DNA from: Narthecium ossifragum
Lineage: Eukaryota; Streptophyta; Magnoliopsida; Dioscoreales; Nartheciaceae
NCBI GenBank assembly: GCA_963920575.1
Contig: OY986968.1
Location: forward strand, 9,913,485-9,977,484
Reading direction: 5' to 3'
Length of the DNA: 64,000 bases
Shown one piece after another: positions 55,080 through 64,000 of the stretch. Within the stretch, counting starts at the first letter, position 1, and each line of letters starts with the position of its first letter. A program made the translations under genes and the position numbers. The notes below the pieces were generated by a model. It worked only from the letters and a program-made list of their open reading frames with translations, was not told the DNA's origin and did no database searches.

Positions 55080-55394
55080 CGGCCATTACTAAATTTGGGT
55101 TTAAAGTGAAATTATTATAACCACAGGGTCTGTTTTGTTACGTTTTGAAACACATGATTTAAATTGAAATTATTGTAACCATAGGGTTTAAAATGAAAAA
55201 CCCTGAAACTAGAGGGGGGACCAAAATGATATTTTCCCAAAATGAATTACTCACGTCCGTTAAGTCAAGAAATGGTCGTCAGTAATTTGGGTTTTAAGTG
55301 AAATTATTGTAATTACATGGTTTGTTTTGTTACGTTTTGAAACATAGGGTTTAAAATGAAAAGCCCTGAAACTAGAGGGGACCAAAATGATTTT

Positions 55395-55440
<46 letters not shown>

Positions 55441-55785
55441 AATGTGAACATTATATAAATAATGTTACATCATATGATCCCAAAGGCAAACCAAACACCA
55501 GCATTAGATGGTCGATGAATGCATCCCACGATTAGGGTGCATTAGCAATTCGCGCAACCAAACACCCTCTTAGTATAAGGGCGAGGGTATTTGAGTCATT
55601 TTATAGGCCTCCATTACCATCAAACGGCTCTTTTCGGCATACTCATGGAATATTCCTTGCCACGCCAGAGTAACCTTAAGAAAATATGTAAAATTTTGAG
55701 GTTTTCAGGGGTGCAAGTGAAAATAGTTGTATTTCAGGGTGAAATACATAAATTTAAACTTTTTCAGGGATATTATGTAAATGAG

Positions 55786-56018
55786 AAGTGATTGGAGTAC
55801 ATGTCACGTAGGCATGTGCATTCTATATAGTCACTTTCAACGCTCCATATCCACTCACATCCGCTGATTCCAATCACGTAAGCCAATAATATATGGAAAC
55901 ATAAGTCAAGTGTACATGGACATAAATCTTTTTTCTATGTAAATAACCCATAAATATAAAAAGAGGTGCCCGAGGCAGACCGGAAGAAGTCTTAAAGAAA
56001 AAATGGAAGAGAACTTAC
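55786..56018. other. Anonymous flank right of the TIR nest
   Basis: No element termini seen. If the adjacent exon is real, the part from 56018 downwards is its intron, beginning with a consensus GTAAGT donor on the minus strand. Confidence 0.4.
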
Positions 56019-56157
56019 GTATGGTGATGGAGACGAAGAAAGGCGACCAGTGGGTGGTCGAGGACGCGGAGTGTGAATATTTTAGCTTCTCCGTGGTATA
56101 GAAGGCAAAGTCCGGTCCCATGTTTTTCGGACCGGAGCCGGGGAATGCCTGGCCCAT
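56019..56157 (-). CDS. Possible host-gene first exon (unrecognised protein)
   Basis: From ATG at 56157 the minus strand encodes MGQAFPGSGPKNMGPDFAFY, TTEKLKYSHSASSTTHWSPF and FVSITI, followed at 56018 by GTAAGT, a consensus plant splice donor in good coding context. GC-rich balanced codon use contrasts with the AT-rich surroundings. I do not recognise the protein. It may be a gene fragment; the next exon is not visible within the following kilobases, which are the TIR nest, so it may also be a captured or disrupted gene. Confidence 0.35.
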
Positions 56158-56845
56158 GATAGTCCTATATACACTCTTTCTAAAAGCTGTGGACGTACCA
56201 ATGGATCCGCTAGCCAGGTTGCTGGAAAGGCCACATGCTACATCACTTTTCTTCTAGACTCTTAGTTGTTGCGACATGTATCGATATCCTTCGTCACCTA
56301 CAAATTCAACAATCTTTAGTTCGCTTCAGTCCTGACATTGCGTCCTTATTGTGTGAACATTTTTGCGGCCGAAAAATTTGACACAAAGGTTTGAGCTAAT
56401 TCCTCAAAGTTCCAAAAAGAGTAAAAATTTTTTGAGAGGTATGTAGTTGGTGGCTTGTTTTTGCCTCAATTGGAGCTGATGTTTTGAGCTTAGCTTCATT
56501 AAGGCTCGGAGGGTTTTAAAATCAATATCCTCCCCTAAGCAGGGGTGTTCATCCGAGCCGGATTTATTAAGTGTAATTTTTTTTATGATTGACATAGAAT
56601 TTGTTAAGAATTTTAAATGATAAATAAATTGAAATAACTACAAGATTATATATGCGAGTAAATATAATTAGATGATCTCACATATCTGCTTTCGAGCATC
56701 CGAATGCTAATAATATGCTACTACCGTACTACATACACATAGAGAAAAATATTTTAAAAAATGAGAACATAAATTCTTTAAGAAAAGAAACAACCACTAG
56801 AATAGATAACCAAAATAAATCATTAATTATGTAAAAAGATACCTT
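56158..56845. other. Anonymous stretch between possible exon and hAT relic
   Basis: Mostly AT-rich; nothing convincing. A motif CAGGGGTGTTCATCCGAGCC at 56539 resembles a DNA-transposon end, but no inverted partner or TSD was found. Confidence 0.4.
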
Positions 56846-57950
56846 TTACAATTGTCCTCGACGAGTTTTCATAATTTGAAACCGTTGGATGATTTTCTCA
56901 TTATCAATGCTATCGAAAACATCCTTATCTATATATGTAATTAAACAATCGTTGAATCATTCATCACCCATTCGATTCGACAATTTATTCTTCACAATAT
57001 GCATAGCCGAAAATGCTCTTTCAACAGTTGTCGTTGCAATTGGTAGAATCCGCGCCAACTTTAAAAGCATGTAAACGAATGGATATACTATATCTCTTCT
57101 GGTCTCAACCATTTGTTTTGCAAGCTCAGCTATACCATTCAATTCTATAAACTTGTCACTAGAACGCACATGCATAATACAAGTCTCGAGTTGATTTGTG
57201 AGAGCCATAAGATCCACTTCTTAAAACTCAATCGGGTAGAATCCTGCAAGACGAATCAATTTCAATTTGTCAAAAGATGAAAATGAATCTTTCGGATTTA
57301 GACATGTCATGCAAAGCACCAACTCTGTATTCACCTCATTAATTCGATTATTCAACTCTTGAAGTTACATATCAATTACTATATAGAATAAATCGATACG
57401 AAAGTGATGATCATATGTCATATCTTCACTCTTTCGACACGATCGGCCAGGAGGTAGGAACTTATCAGTCATACAAGGAACTTCAATATCATAATTTTTA
57501 CAAAATAAAGATACTTCATCGAATAGAGAATCCCACTCTTCATTTCTCATCTTTTGCAATCTTTCCTTTGATATTCTAACAAGATTCATAGCATTTACAA
57601 TATCTTTTCCTTTGTAGTGCCTTTGAGAATTCATTTGTTACTCCAAGTACAGTTTTCATCAAATGCAAATTAAATATGAACTCAAAGGAATGTAACAAAT
57701 CCAATAAAGCACCTGCATCAATTCTTTGTTCAAGAGTTCTTCCATCAGTTTTCATAATATGAACAACTTCAATCACAGAAGGATACATAGCAATCAACCT
57801 TAGAAATGTAGTATAATGTGAACCCCAACGAATATCACCTGGCCTTTTTAAGCTAGTCTCTTGATTGAGACGCCGTTCAGTCACAAGTTCACCATCAGCA
57901 ATTGCCTGAAAAACTTCGGAATTCTCTTTATCACGTAAAAGATTTTTTGT
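56846..57950 (-). pseudogene. hAT-type (TTF zinc-finger) transposase, C-terminal half, decayed
   Basis: Minus order: 57950-57576 encodes ADGELVTERRLNQETSLKRP, GDIRWGSHYTTFLRLIAMYP and VIEVVHIMKTDG (core of plant TTF-type hAT transposases). 57634-57365 encodes KDIVNAMNLVRISKERLQKM, WDSLFDEVSLFCKNYDIEVP. 57217-56957 encodes the dimerisation region (LKLARILPIATTTVERAFSA, MHIVKNKLSNRMGDE), then after a TGA at a Trp position FNDCLITYIDKDVFD to 56846. Frameshifts and stops separate the blocks. The N-terminal zinc finger is absent. TIRs were not located. Confidence 0.82.
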
Positions 57951-58017
57951 TTATATGACGCTCCAACAATATTCACTACACTAGAAATTGAAACAAAACA
58001 AATAGTAATTTGACTAC

Positions 58018-58160
58018 TTTAAGGGTGGCAATCCGGGTCATGACCCGTGAACCCGACCTGACCAGACCCGAAATAAACAGGTTTGGGTTTGGTGTTATCG
58101 GGTCCGGGTCATAAACGGGTCGACCCGTTTACGACCCGCGAATAAATGGGTCGGGCGCGG
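58018..58160. repeat. GGGTC/GACCC-rich block
   Basis: Dense GGGTC and GACCC motifs starting AAGGGTGGCAATCCGGGTCA, of the kind found at ends of plant DNA transposons. No partner end was identified. Confidence 0.45.
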
Positions 58161-58210
58161 GTCAACCCGTTTACCCATGGGACTGGACCGGATCTGATCA
58201 ATTGGAATTT

Positions 58211-58515
58211 GATCAATATGGTTGGACCTTGGCTCAGATCTGATCGGTTGAACTAGCTTAGGGAGGGAGAGGGGTAGCTCCTCGAGGACAGGGATCACCA
58301 ACAAGGGGGACGACATCGCGCCTGTGGATCTTACCGGGAAGTGGTCGGGAAGAGGCTGGAACAGTTTGATCAATTTGGTTGGACCCTGGCTCAGATCTGA
58401 TCGGGTGAACCAGCTCAGGGTGAGGGGCAGATCCTCGGGGACGATGACTGCCAACATAGGGGGTGGCGTAGCGGCGGCAGATGTCACGGCGTTGCTGAAG
58501 AGGCTGGAATAATCA
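58211..58515. repeat. ~150-bp direct tandem duplication
   Basis: Units begin GATCAATATGGTTGGACC (58211) and GATCAATTTGGTTGGACC (58368) and stay similar through CTCAGATCTGATCGG...GAACCAGCTCAGG and AGAGGCTGGAA. They differ by small indels. No coding function recognised. Confidence 0.75.
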
Positions 58516-58589
58516 CACGGTGTCACGACGGTAGATCTAGGGGACGACATTCGCCAATAAGGGGGACGGCATTGCGGCGTCGCGGAAGT

Positions 58590-58726
58590 GGTTGGTGTTA
58601 CTTGTATATCTTGTATATCCTCTTATCTTCTTCCTGTGGTACAACATACCACATATACACATGTATATACTAAACTCTATCAATACATTGGTCAACTATT
58701 CAACTCTTCTAACATGGTATCAGACA
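58590..58726 (+). mobile_element. Ty1/copia LTR end and primer-binding site
   Basis: AT-rich LTR-like sequence ends CTTCTAACA at 58714 and is followed directly by TGGTATCAGACA (58715-58726), the copia primer-binding site for initiator tRNA-Met (last bases diverged). The LTR start is not clear. Confidence 0.65.
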
Positions 58727-58818
58727 CCTGAGGTTCTCCTCTCCCTTCGATCGAGGGCTAGCCGCCGCTGCCTCTCTCTCATTCTCTCCCCTTCGTGGAT
58801 CCGCCTCCCCTCCCGGCC

Positions 58819-59245
58819 TCATGGCATCTAAGCGCTCTGACCTCCCCTCTTGGCACTCCGGCTCCCCTATTGGCGCTCTGACGTCCCCTCCTGGCGCTAC
58901 GGCTCCCCTCCTCCCTTCCCGCGCTCCGACTCCCCTCCTCCCCTTATGGCGCTCCGGCTCTCCTCTTGAAGCTCCGTCTCCCCTCCTGGCGCTCCTGGCC
59001 TCCCCTGGCTCTCCGCCTCCCCTCCTCTCCGGCTCTCCCGAGGGTCGAGATCTCAGATCTCCTAGTCTCTGACTCTCCCTGCTCCTGAGTGGCTTCCGGC
59101 CTCCCCTACTCTCCCTCGGTCTCCTATGTCATCTCTGGCCATCCCTATCATCTCCCTATCCTATTCCATCCTATCCATTAGTCCCCTCGACCCCTACCCC
59201 TACCCCCACTCCCCCATCCCTTCTTCCCTCTCCTCATCCCCTACC
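58819..59245 (+). repeat. C/T-rich minisatellite-like stretch inside copia relic
   Basis: GGCGCTCCGGCTCCCCTCC-like units repeat at irregular 25-40 bp spacing (58850-59040), grading into pure C/T-rich DNA (59100-59240). It occupies the place of gag to integrase. An 83-codon frame starts at 58821 (MASKRSDLPSWHSGSP) but is low-complexity and not accepted as gag. Confidence 0.6.
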
Positions 59246-59439
59246 TACGACTAGTGACACATCCTCTGCTGTGGATCTTCATTCCTCTCCGTTGGTTGCC
59301 TCTTCTCCATCGTCTACTACAGTCTCTACACCTCCTCCTCGGTATCCTCGGTGAGCTCACCACCCTCCTGAAGATATGGTTGGTCATCTGTTGCCTCATA
59401 TTCTCCTGAGTTCCATGCCACTTTCTATCTGCCATTCAT

Positions 59440-60050
59440 CTTGATCAGGAGCCCCGATCCTATCAAGAGGCAGCCTAGCATCCACAGTGACAGGAGGCTA
59501 TGGCAGAGGAGCTCAGCGCTTTCGTTCATACTCGCACATGGGATCTTGTTCCTTTTCCCCCTTGGATTGAGCCAGTTAGCTGCAAATGGGTCTTCAAGGT
59601 CAAGCGGCGATATGATGGCTCTATTGAGCGGCATAAGGCCCAATTTGTTGCTCGTGGTTTTACTTAGGAGTATGGCATTGATTATGAGGAGACATTTGCT
59701 CATGTTGCTCAAATGACCACTGTCCGTACTCTCCTTGCAGTTGCTGTAGCTCGACACTAGCCTCTTCTTCAGATGGATGTGAAGAATGCATTTCTTCATG
59801 GAGATCTCTCAGAGGTTGTCTACATGCATCCAGCTCCTAGTCTCTCTACTCCTATTGGTCATACTTGTTGAATTTTCCATGGCATCTATCGACTCAAACA
59901 GGCTCCTCGTGCCTGGTTTGAGCGTTTCCACAGTTCTGTCATAGAGGCCGATTTTGTTCAAAGTGCTCAAGACCACTCTCTGTTTGTGCGGTCCTTGTCG
60001 CAGGGGTGAGCGATTCTCCTTCTCTATGTTGATGATATGATTATCACCGG
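59440..60050 (+). pseudogene. Ty1/copia reverse transcriptase relic with many stops
   Basis: The plus strand encodes CKWVFKVKRRYDGSIERHKA, QFVARGFT, EYGIDYEETFAHVAQMTTVR, QMDVKNAFLHGDL, YRLKQAPRAWFERFHSSV and the active-site LLYVDDMIITG (about 60014-60046), the canonical copia RT order. Stops (TAG, TGA) occur at Gln, Trp and Arg positions. It ends abruptly near 60050, where a Tat-type gypsy pol begins, so the copia 3' end is lost. Confidence 0.85.
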
Positions 60051-60905
60051 ACCTCGATGTAGAATAAGCCCCCTAGTCCGAGTAGACGCCCGAAGACATC
60101 GAGCGGCAGCTTAGGTTGGTCAATGTATATGAGTTTCCCATTTTCCCTAAAGTCGCACATTTGAGTGCCGACCGTCATGTATTTGCTAAGTTAGCTTTAT
60201 TTGACTTCGATCTTCCTACTTTCCCTAATGTAACGTCTCCAGACGAGCTCGATGAGGTTAATCTCGGAACACCCGAGTCCCCTCGGGCCACTGATGTAAA
60301 TAGAGCACTCGATTATTAAATGAAGAAGGCTTTATTAACATTGCTGCATGAATTCAAAGATTGCTTCGCATGGGACTATAATGAAATGCCCATTCTTAGC
60401 TGCGATCTAGTCAAACATCGAGTCCCAATCAAGCCCGGGTATAAACTAGTAAAGCAAGCTCCTCGAAGGCTAGCACCCGAGAAAATACCGAAGATAAATG
60501 AAGAAGTCGAATGCCTACTACATGTTAAATTTATAGGAACGGCTCGATACATCGAGTTGGTATCAAACATAGTACCCGTCACAAAGAAGAATGGGAAGAT
60601 AAGGGTGTGCATCGACTCCACAAACTTTAATACGGCCACACCAAACGATGAATATCCAATGCCAGTGGTCGATCTCTTGGTCGACGCCACCGCAGGGAAT
60701 GAATTAATTTCCCTAATGGACGGGTACCCCGAGTACAACCAAATCCAAGTAACACATGAGGATGTATATAAAATAGCATTCACTTGTTTTGGATCTATCG
60801 GGACCTTCGAGTATGTAGTGATGCCCTTTGGCCTCAAGAATGTCGGTGCTACATACCAGAGGATGATGAACACTATCTTTCATTACCTGATCGGGAAGTC
60901 CCTCG
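60051..60905 (+). pseudogene. Tat-type (Ty3/gypsy) reverse transcriptase, N-terminal part
   Basis: 60116-60319 encodes the lead-in (PTFPNVTSPDELDEVNLGTP) to TAA. The same frame resumes at 60320 with LLHEFKDCFAWDYNEMPILS, PIKPGYKLVKQAPRRLAPE, SNIVPVTKKNGKIRVCIDST, DEYPMPVVDLLVDATAG and VMPFGLKNVGATYQRMMNTI, the wording of Tat/Ogre-Retand elements. A MITE interrupts it at 60906, a few residues before the catalytic YIDD, which lies at about 61140. Confidence 0.85.
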
Positions 60906-61127
60906 GGCTCTATTTGGTATGGGGTTAAGGGGGGTTAACCCCCTTATCCCCACACTTATCCCCAAACATAAAAAATAATCATTACTACTTTCTTCCTATT
61001 CCACCTACCACCATCACTCTACTTTTTTCTATCCCCATTCCTTAACCCCCTTAACCCAGAATAAGCTAACCCCAAAATCCCTTAACCCACATTAACCCGG
61101 AATAAACTAACCCTACACCGAACGCCC
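60906..61127. mobile_element. MITE inserted in Tat RT just before the active site
   Basis: A 222-bp insert with imperfect TIRs (left GGCTCTATTTGGTATGGGGT, right end read inward GGGCGTTCGGTGTAGGGTTA) is flanked by CCTCG at 60901-60905 and 61128-61132. The RT coding frame resumes directly after it. The interior has GTTAAGGGGGGTTAACCCCC and many TTAACCC motifs. The superfamily is uncertain because the TSD could be slightly longer than five. Confidence 0.75.
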
Positions 61128-62347
61128 CCTCGAGGTCTACATTGATGATATCTTGGTCAAATCAAGATGATTTTAAGACCATCTCGAAGCTTTTCCAGTT
61201 GCATTTCAGAGAATGAGGACTCATGAGCTAAAATTGAACCCACTAAAATGCGCTTTTAGAGTAGCCACAGGAAATTTCCTTCGCTTCCTCATACACAGTA
61301 GGGGCATCGAGATCAGCCAGAACAAAGCAAAGGCTATCATCGAAACACAACCACCTAGGAACAAGAGGGAACTTCAAAGTTTCCTTGGACACCTCAACTT
61401 CTTGCGACGCTTCATCTCTAACACCACGAGGAAGACAAAAGCTTTCTCCAACCTATTCAAACCGCGACAGGGTCAAACGATACCTCACGAAGCCTCTTAT
61501 GCTTGTACCGTTCCGACTTGGGATACCTCTAAAGCTTTATATTGCGTCGATACTTGATTCAATCGGCTGCCTGCTAGCTCAAGATAATGAAGAAGGACAA
61601 GAAACGGCCATCTTTTACCTAAGTCAAGTCCTCATTGACGCCGAAACAAGGTATCCCCTCACTGAGAAGTACTGCCTAGCACTGTACTTCGTAGCATGCA
61701 AGATTAGGCATTATTTAATCACGCATACTGTCCAGGTAGTCACCAAAGCTGAGGTGATTAAGTATATGCTCTCGGACACTGTCTTAAGAGGACGAATTAG
61801 TAAATGGAGTCTGTTCCTAACCCAATTTGACCTGATCTATGTACCTCCTAAAGCGATCAAAGGCCAAGCCTTGGCAAACTTCCTGGTGGACCATTGCCAC
61901 AGACGTGATTTCTCAACCCCAGAGTCAGAATTGGAGATAGACCTGATCGAAGTCACCCCATGGAAGTTATACTTTGATGGATCTAGTACATCACAATCGA
62001 CTGGAGTCGGAGTCCTCCTTGCATCCCCACAAGGAGGTAAACATACCTTCTCAACGCAGCTCATCCCTAAATGCTCAAATAATGTAGCGGAGTACCAAGT
62101 CCTGGCTTTTGGGTTAAACATTGCACAGGACATTAACATCCTCGACCTTGAGATAATTGGCAATTCCCAACTGGTCATCAAGCAATTATCTGAAGAGTAT
62201 CGATGTTTGAGTCCCGACCTCGAACAGTTCCTACATAAAGTCCGGGATCACATCACTCGGCTCCGGACGGTTGGTTTAACTCATGTCCCACAGAGAGAAT
62301 TCCGAAGCCGACACGGTGGCTCAACTGAGGTTGAGTTGAGAAGCTGA
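61128..62347 (+). pseudogene. Tat-type RT C-terminus, RNase H and second (archaeal-type) RNase H
   Basis: YIDDILVKS (intact active site) is followed by two stops, then RT thumb/connection (LNPLKCAFRVATGNFLRFLI, LQSFLGHLNFLRRFISNT). After a frameshift near 61450 comes 61385-62347: RNase H with ETAIFYLSQVLIDAETRYPL, then a second domain WKLYFDGSSTSQSTGVGVLL, KCSNNVAEYQVLAFGLNIAQ and LEIIGNSQLVIKQLSEEYRC. Two RNase H domains in tandem, the second archaeal-type, are a Tat hallmark. In the second domain a usual catalytic Asp (GDSQLV) is Asn (GNSQLV). Confidence 0.85.
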
Positions 62348-62573
62348 AGTTACTCTAACTACTTCCAAAGTGTCAACAAACTTTACCTCGAAGGCCGACT
62401 GGAGAGAACCATTCATTCAATATTTCACAAACCCATCCCAAGCTTGAGGGGCAAAAGATCTAAGACAAAGAGCGTCCATGTATCTCTTACTTGAAGGCGA
62501 GCTATATCGCAAATCCTTCAAGGGACCTCTCCTACGATGCCTAAATATGGACGATACTCTCCAAGCACTAGCA
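62348..62573 (+). pseudogene. Tat-type integrase, N-terminal start
   Basis: The plus strand encodes STNFTSKADWREPFIQYFTN, a stop, then ASMYLLLEGELYRKSFKGPL and LRCLNMDDTLQALA, the segment that precedes the integrase zinc finger in Tat elements. A solo LTR follows at 62574. The sequence resumes at 63976-64000 and runs off the window. Confidence 0.75.
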
Positions 62574-63975
62574 TGATGAGTCATGAAATATTCATAATTT
62601 GACCCCTTAATTTACCCTTGTTAGGCCAAGAGTAGTTGTTTTTAATAGTTTGTTAGTTGATTTCATGTTTAATCATGATTTGAGAAGAAATACAAGATTT
62701 TTCGATAAAATTATGAATTTATGTGAAAAAGATTGGTTCGTCACCTGTCAGGAGAATATCCTCCAGAAATTATGTATAAGTCTTCTAGATCTACAACGTT
62801 CATGTTGGACATTTTGTGAGATTCCTGATGGATTGATACTAGTTTTGAAGAATATAAAGATACATATGTTGGAAAACTGTTACATCGATTTCAGAGTAAT
62901 ATTCGTAAAATATTCCAAATAACTCCAAATATTATGAAATATTCGGAATATGACAAAGGACTTCCTGATCTACATATTTTGTGTTGGACAAGTTTTGTGA
63001 TTCCGGACTAACTGGATCCGGTTGCGATCGGAGTAGGGCTACCAGAATTAATTCAGGAAATCCGAGTTGTAAGTCGAACTTTAGTCAAAACTCTAGTTTT
63101 GAGAGTTCTCCTATAAATAAGGTTATTCCATTCGAATTTATCATCTTTTTGACAATCTTTGGAGAAGCAAAGAGAAAACGGCAAGGGTGTGGATGGTGAC
63201 GACTTTCTTCCCCAACCCGATGGTCTTCATCCAAAAGATGAGTGGCTAACTTCTCTACTTAGGAATCTCATGAAACTCTATGTAGTTTTGGTATTTCTTT
63301 CGTTTGAACTTTGTAATCTTCTCAAAACATGATCTTATGATTATGCTTTTTATTGTTAATAGAGTTGAAGGAACACAGTTCCCTTGATGTACTTTCAGTC
63401 CTATATGATTTCTATGATTGATTGTAGAGATTCATAGGATGATTTTCCTATGATTTATGGTTTGCTATTGAGATAGGCTATACTGTGTTAGGATAGATTG
63501 TGCTAAGATCATTAGGAGTAGAATAAAGTAAAGTAGTTGTAGGATCAAAGACGACCTATACCAAGAAAGATAGGCTATGCCAATAGAAACATAAATTTTA
63601 TTTTAGGCATTCATGTAAGCTTGTAACCATATGATCTATAATGTTGAGAGAAGAGAATAAGATGATAACTAGACAAAACTAATAATGAAACTAGGGTGGA
63701 TTGAGTAATGTCTAAGTAACTACTTCATTGATTCAAATTGATCAACCTTTTATTTCTTTTCTTTATTAGTTTGGATAATTCTATTCTATTTTTTATTCTT
63801 TTGCTTAGATTTAAGGTTTTGAGATTTGATTTAAATTGTTTTTGGTAAATTCCTTATAGTTCGACTCTAGACTTCACCACTATTCTATCATATAGATTAG
63901 TGATTGAATAAGGATATATAAATTTCTAAATTGTGTTTTGCGTATGATTTAACGACTCCGCTTCGCAGGCGATCA
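62574..63975 (+). mobile_element. Solo LTR of the Athila-2 family in Tat integrase, TSD TAGCA/TAGCT
   Basis: It begins TGATGAGTCATGAAATATTC and ends CTTCGCAGGCGATCA (1402 bp). Flanks are TAGCA (62569-62573) and TAGCT (63976-63980), one mismatch. It is homologous throughout to 25863-27303, with a TATA box TATAAATA at 63112-63119. No coding sequence; the short frames at 62650-63199 are not genes. Confidence 0.88.
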
Positions 63976-64000
63976 TAGCTTCAACGTGCAAGAGAGGCAA
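63976..64000 (+). pseudogene. Continuation of the Tat-type integrase, cut by window end
   Basis: 25 bases that continue the coding frame interrupted by the solo LTR; too short for more. Confidence 0.5.

Larger units (their letters stand above)
45543..55238. mobile_element. MULE-like element carrying a host gene fragment, 9-bp TSD (8/9)
   Basis: GGGAAAATATCATTTTGGTC at 45543 and its inverted partner ending at 55238 form TIRs of about 100 bp or more. The 9 bases outside are AAAATGAAA (45534-45542) and AAAATGAAT (55239-55247), fitting the 9-bp Mutator duplication. Between the TIRs lie a receptor-like gene fragment (45666-45905), the Athila-2 insertion, and 54882-55040 of non-TIR sequence. No transposase is seen, the arrangement of a Pack-MULE. 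Confidence 0.6.
45386..55399. mobile_element. MULE-like TIR element (outer of two nested copies)
   Basis: GGGTAAAAATCATTTTGGTC at 45386 is matched in inverted orientation at 55399, with similarity extending >100 bp (TAGTTTCAGGG, CATTTTAAACC, TAACAAAACA). It is flanked by TA repeats, so a TSD is unreadable. The copy consists of little more than its two arms (45386-45542 and 55239-55399) around a second, related element. Confidence 0.6.
44803..55569. mobile_element. Harbinger/Tourist-like element split by nested insertions, TSD TTA
   Basis: The left end GGGTATGTTTGGTT (44803) and, read inward from the right end, GAGGGTGTTTGGTT (55569) are similar TIRs, and TTA lies on both sides (44800-44802 and 55570-55572). 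Subterminal GTTTGGTT and TGCATC motifs recur on both arms. The arms (44803-45385 and 55400-55569) are AT-rich with TA repeats and contain no transposase, so it is MITE-like. Confidence 0.5.
44395..55785. mobile_element. Outermost TIR element (Mutator-like), ends far apart because of nested insertions
   Basis: About 105 bp at the left end (44395-44505; TTTACATATTACCC, GTTCAAATTTACGCATTT, CCTCAAAACCTCAAAATGTT) matches the reverse complement of 55680-55785 (CCCTGAAAAAGTTTAAATTT, CCCCTGAAAACCTCAAAATT). Such long imperfect TIRs fit a Mutator-like element. No matching TSD could be read. All sequence between is a Harbinger-like element and what it contains, plus short internal DNA (44506-44799 and 55573-55679). 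Confidence 0.5.

Noticed and set aside
60376..60873. 165-codon minus frame opposite Tat RT
   Set aside because: Antisense shadow of a clear RT domain on the plus strand.

Overview
This window is plant nuclear DNA made almost entirely of transposable elements. The evidence is plant-type Ty3/gypsy lineages (Tekay/Del and CRM chromoviruses, Athila, Tat), Ty1/copia remnants, hAT, Mutator-like and Harbinger-like DNA transposons, primer-binding sites matching tRNA-Asp and initiator tRNA-Met, and 5-bp, 8-bp and 9-bp target-site duplications (TSDs). A large-genome flowering plant is likely; I cannot name the species. No intact single-copy host gene is visible. The only host-like coding pieces are a captured LRR-receptor-like fragment (45.7-45.9 kb) and a possible exon (56.0-56.2 kb). 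All boundaries were set by eye from terminal motifs and TSDs.

Layout. 1-11.9 kb: a decayed minus-strand Tekay-type element (RT, RNase H, integrase, 3' LTR), with two solo LTRs of its own family inserted in its pol gene (TSDs CAGGA and GCGTC). It meets an inverted copy head-to-head near 8.22 kb, followed by a plus LTR that abuts a truncated minus LTR at 11.19 kb. 11.9-15.4 kb: a broken copia element, an LTR-like insert, a SINE-like element and anonymous DNA. 15.4-42.8 kb: one CRM-type element whose 5' LTR was split by an 18.6-kb Athila element (Athila-1). The CRM coding region also carries a Tekay solo LTR that itself contains another solo LTR. Athila-1 contains two further solo LTRs and has a near-complete pol and two extra sense open reading frames. 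42.8-44.4 kb: a hAT deletion derivative in a short tandem repeat. 44.4-55.8 kb: nested TIR elements enclosing a second Athila element (Athila-2), which itself holds a solo LTR. 55.8-64 kb: possible exon, hAT transposase relic, copia relic fused to a Tat-type pol with dual RNase H, a MITE and a further solo LTR.

How it works together: the window is a stratified insertion record. At least eleven insertions can be ordered because TSDs survive and host reading frames continue across the inserts. Most coding relics carry stops or frameshifts; only the Athila-1 and Athila-2 pol frames are long and retain catalytic residues.

The most unusual signal is a palindromic motif, GATCGATC, repeated in pairs with 12-15 bp between copies (20-23 bp period). 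It occurs in LTRs or internal regions of several unrelated families. A related palindrome, GGTCGACC, repeats at exactly 21 bp in the Athila-2 leader.
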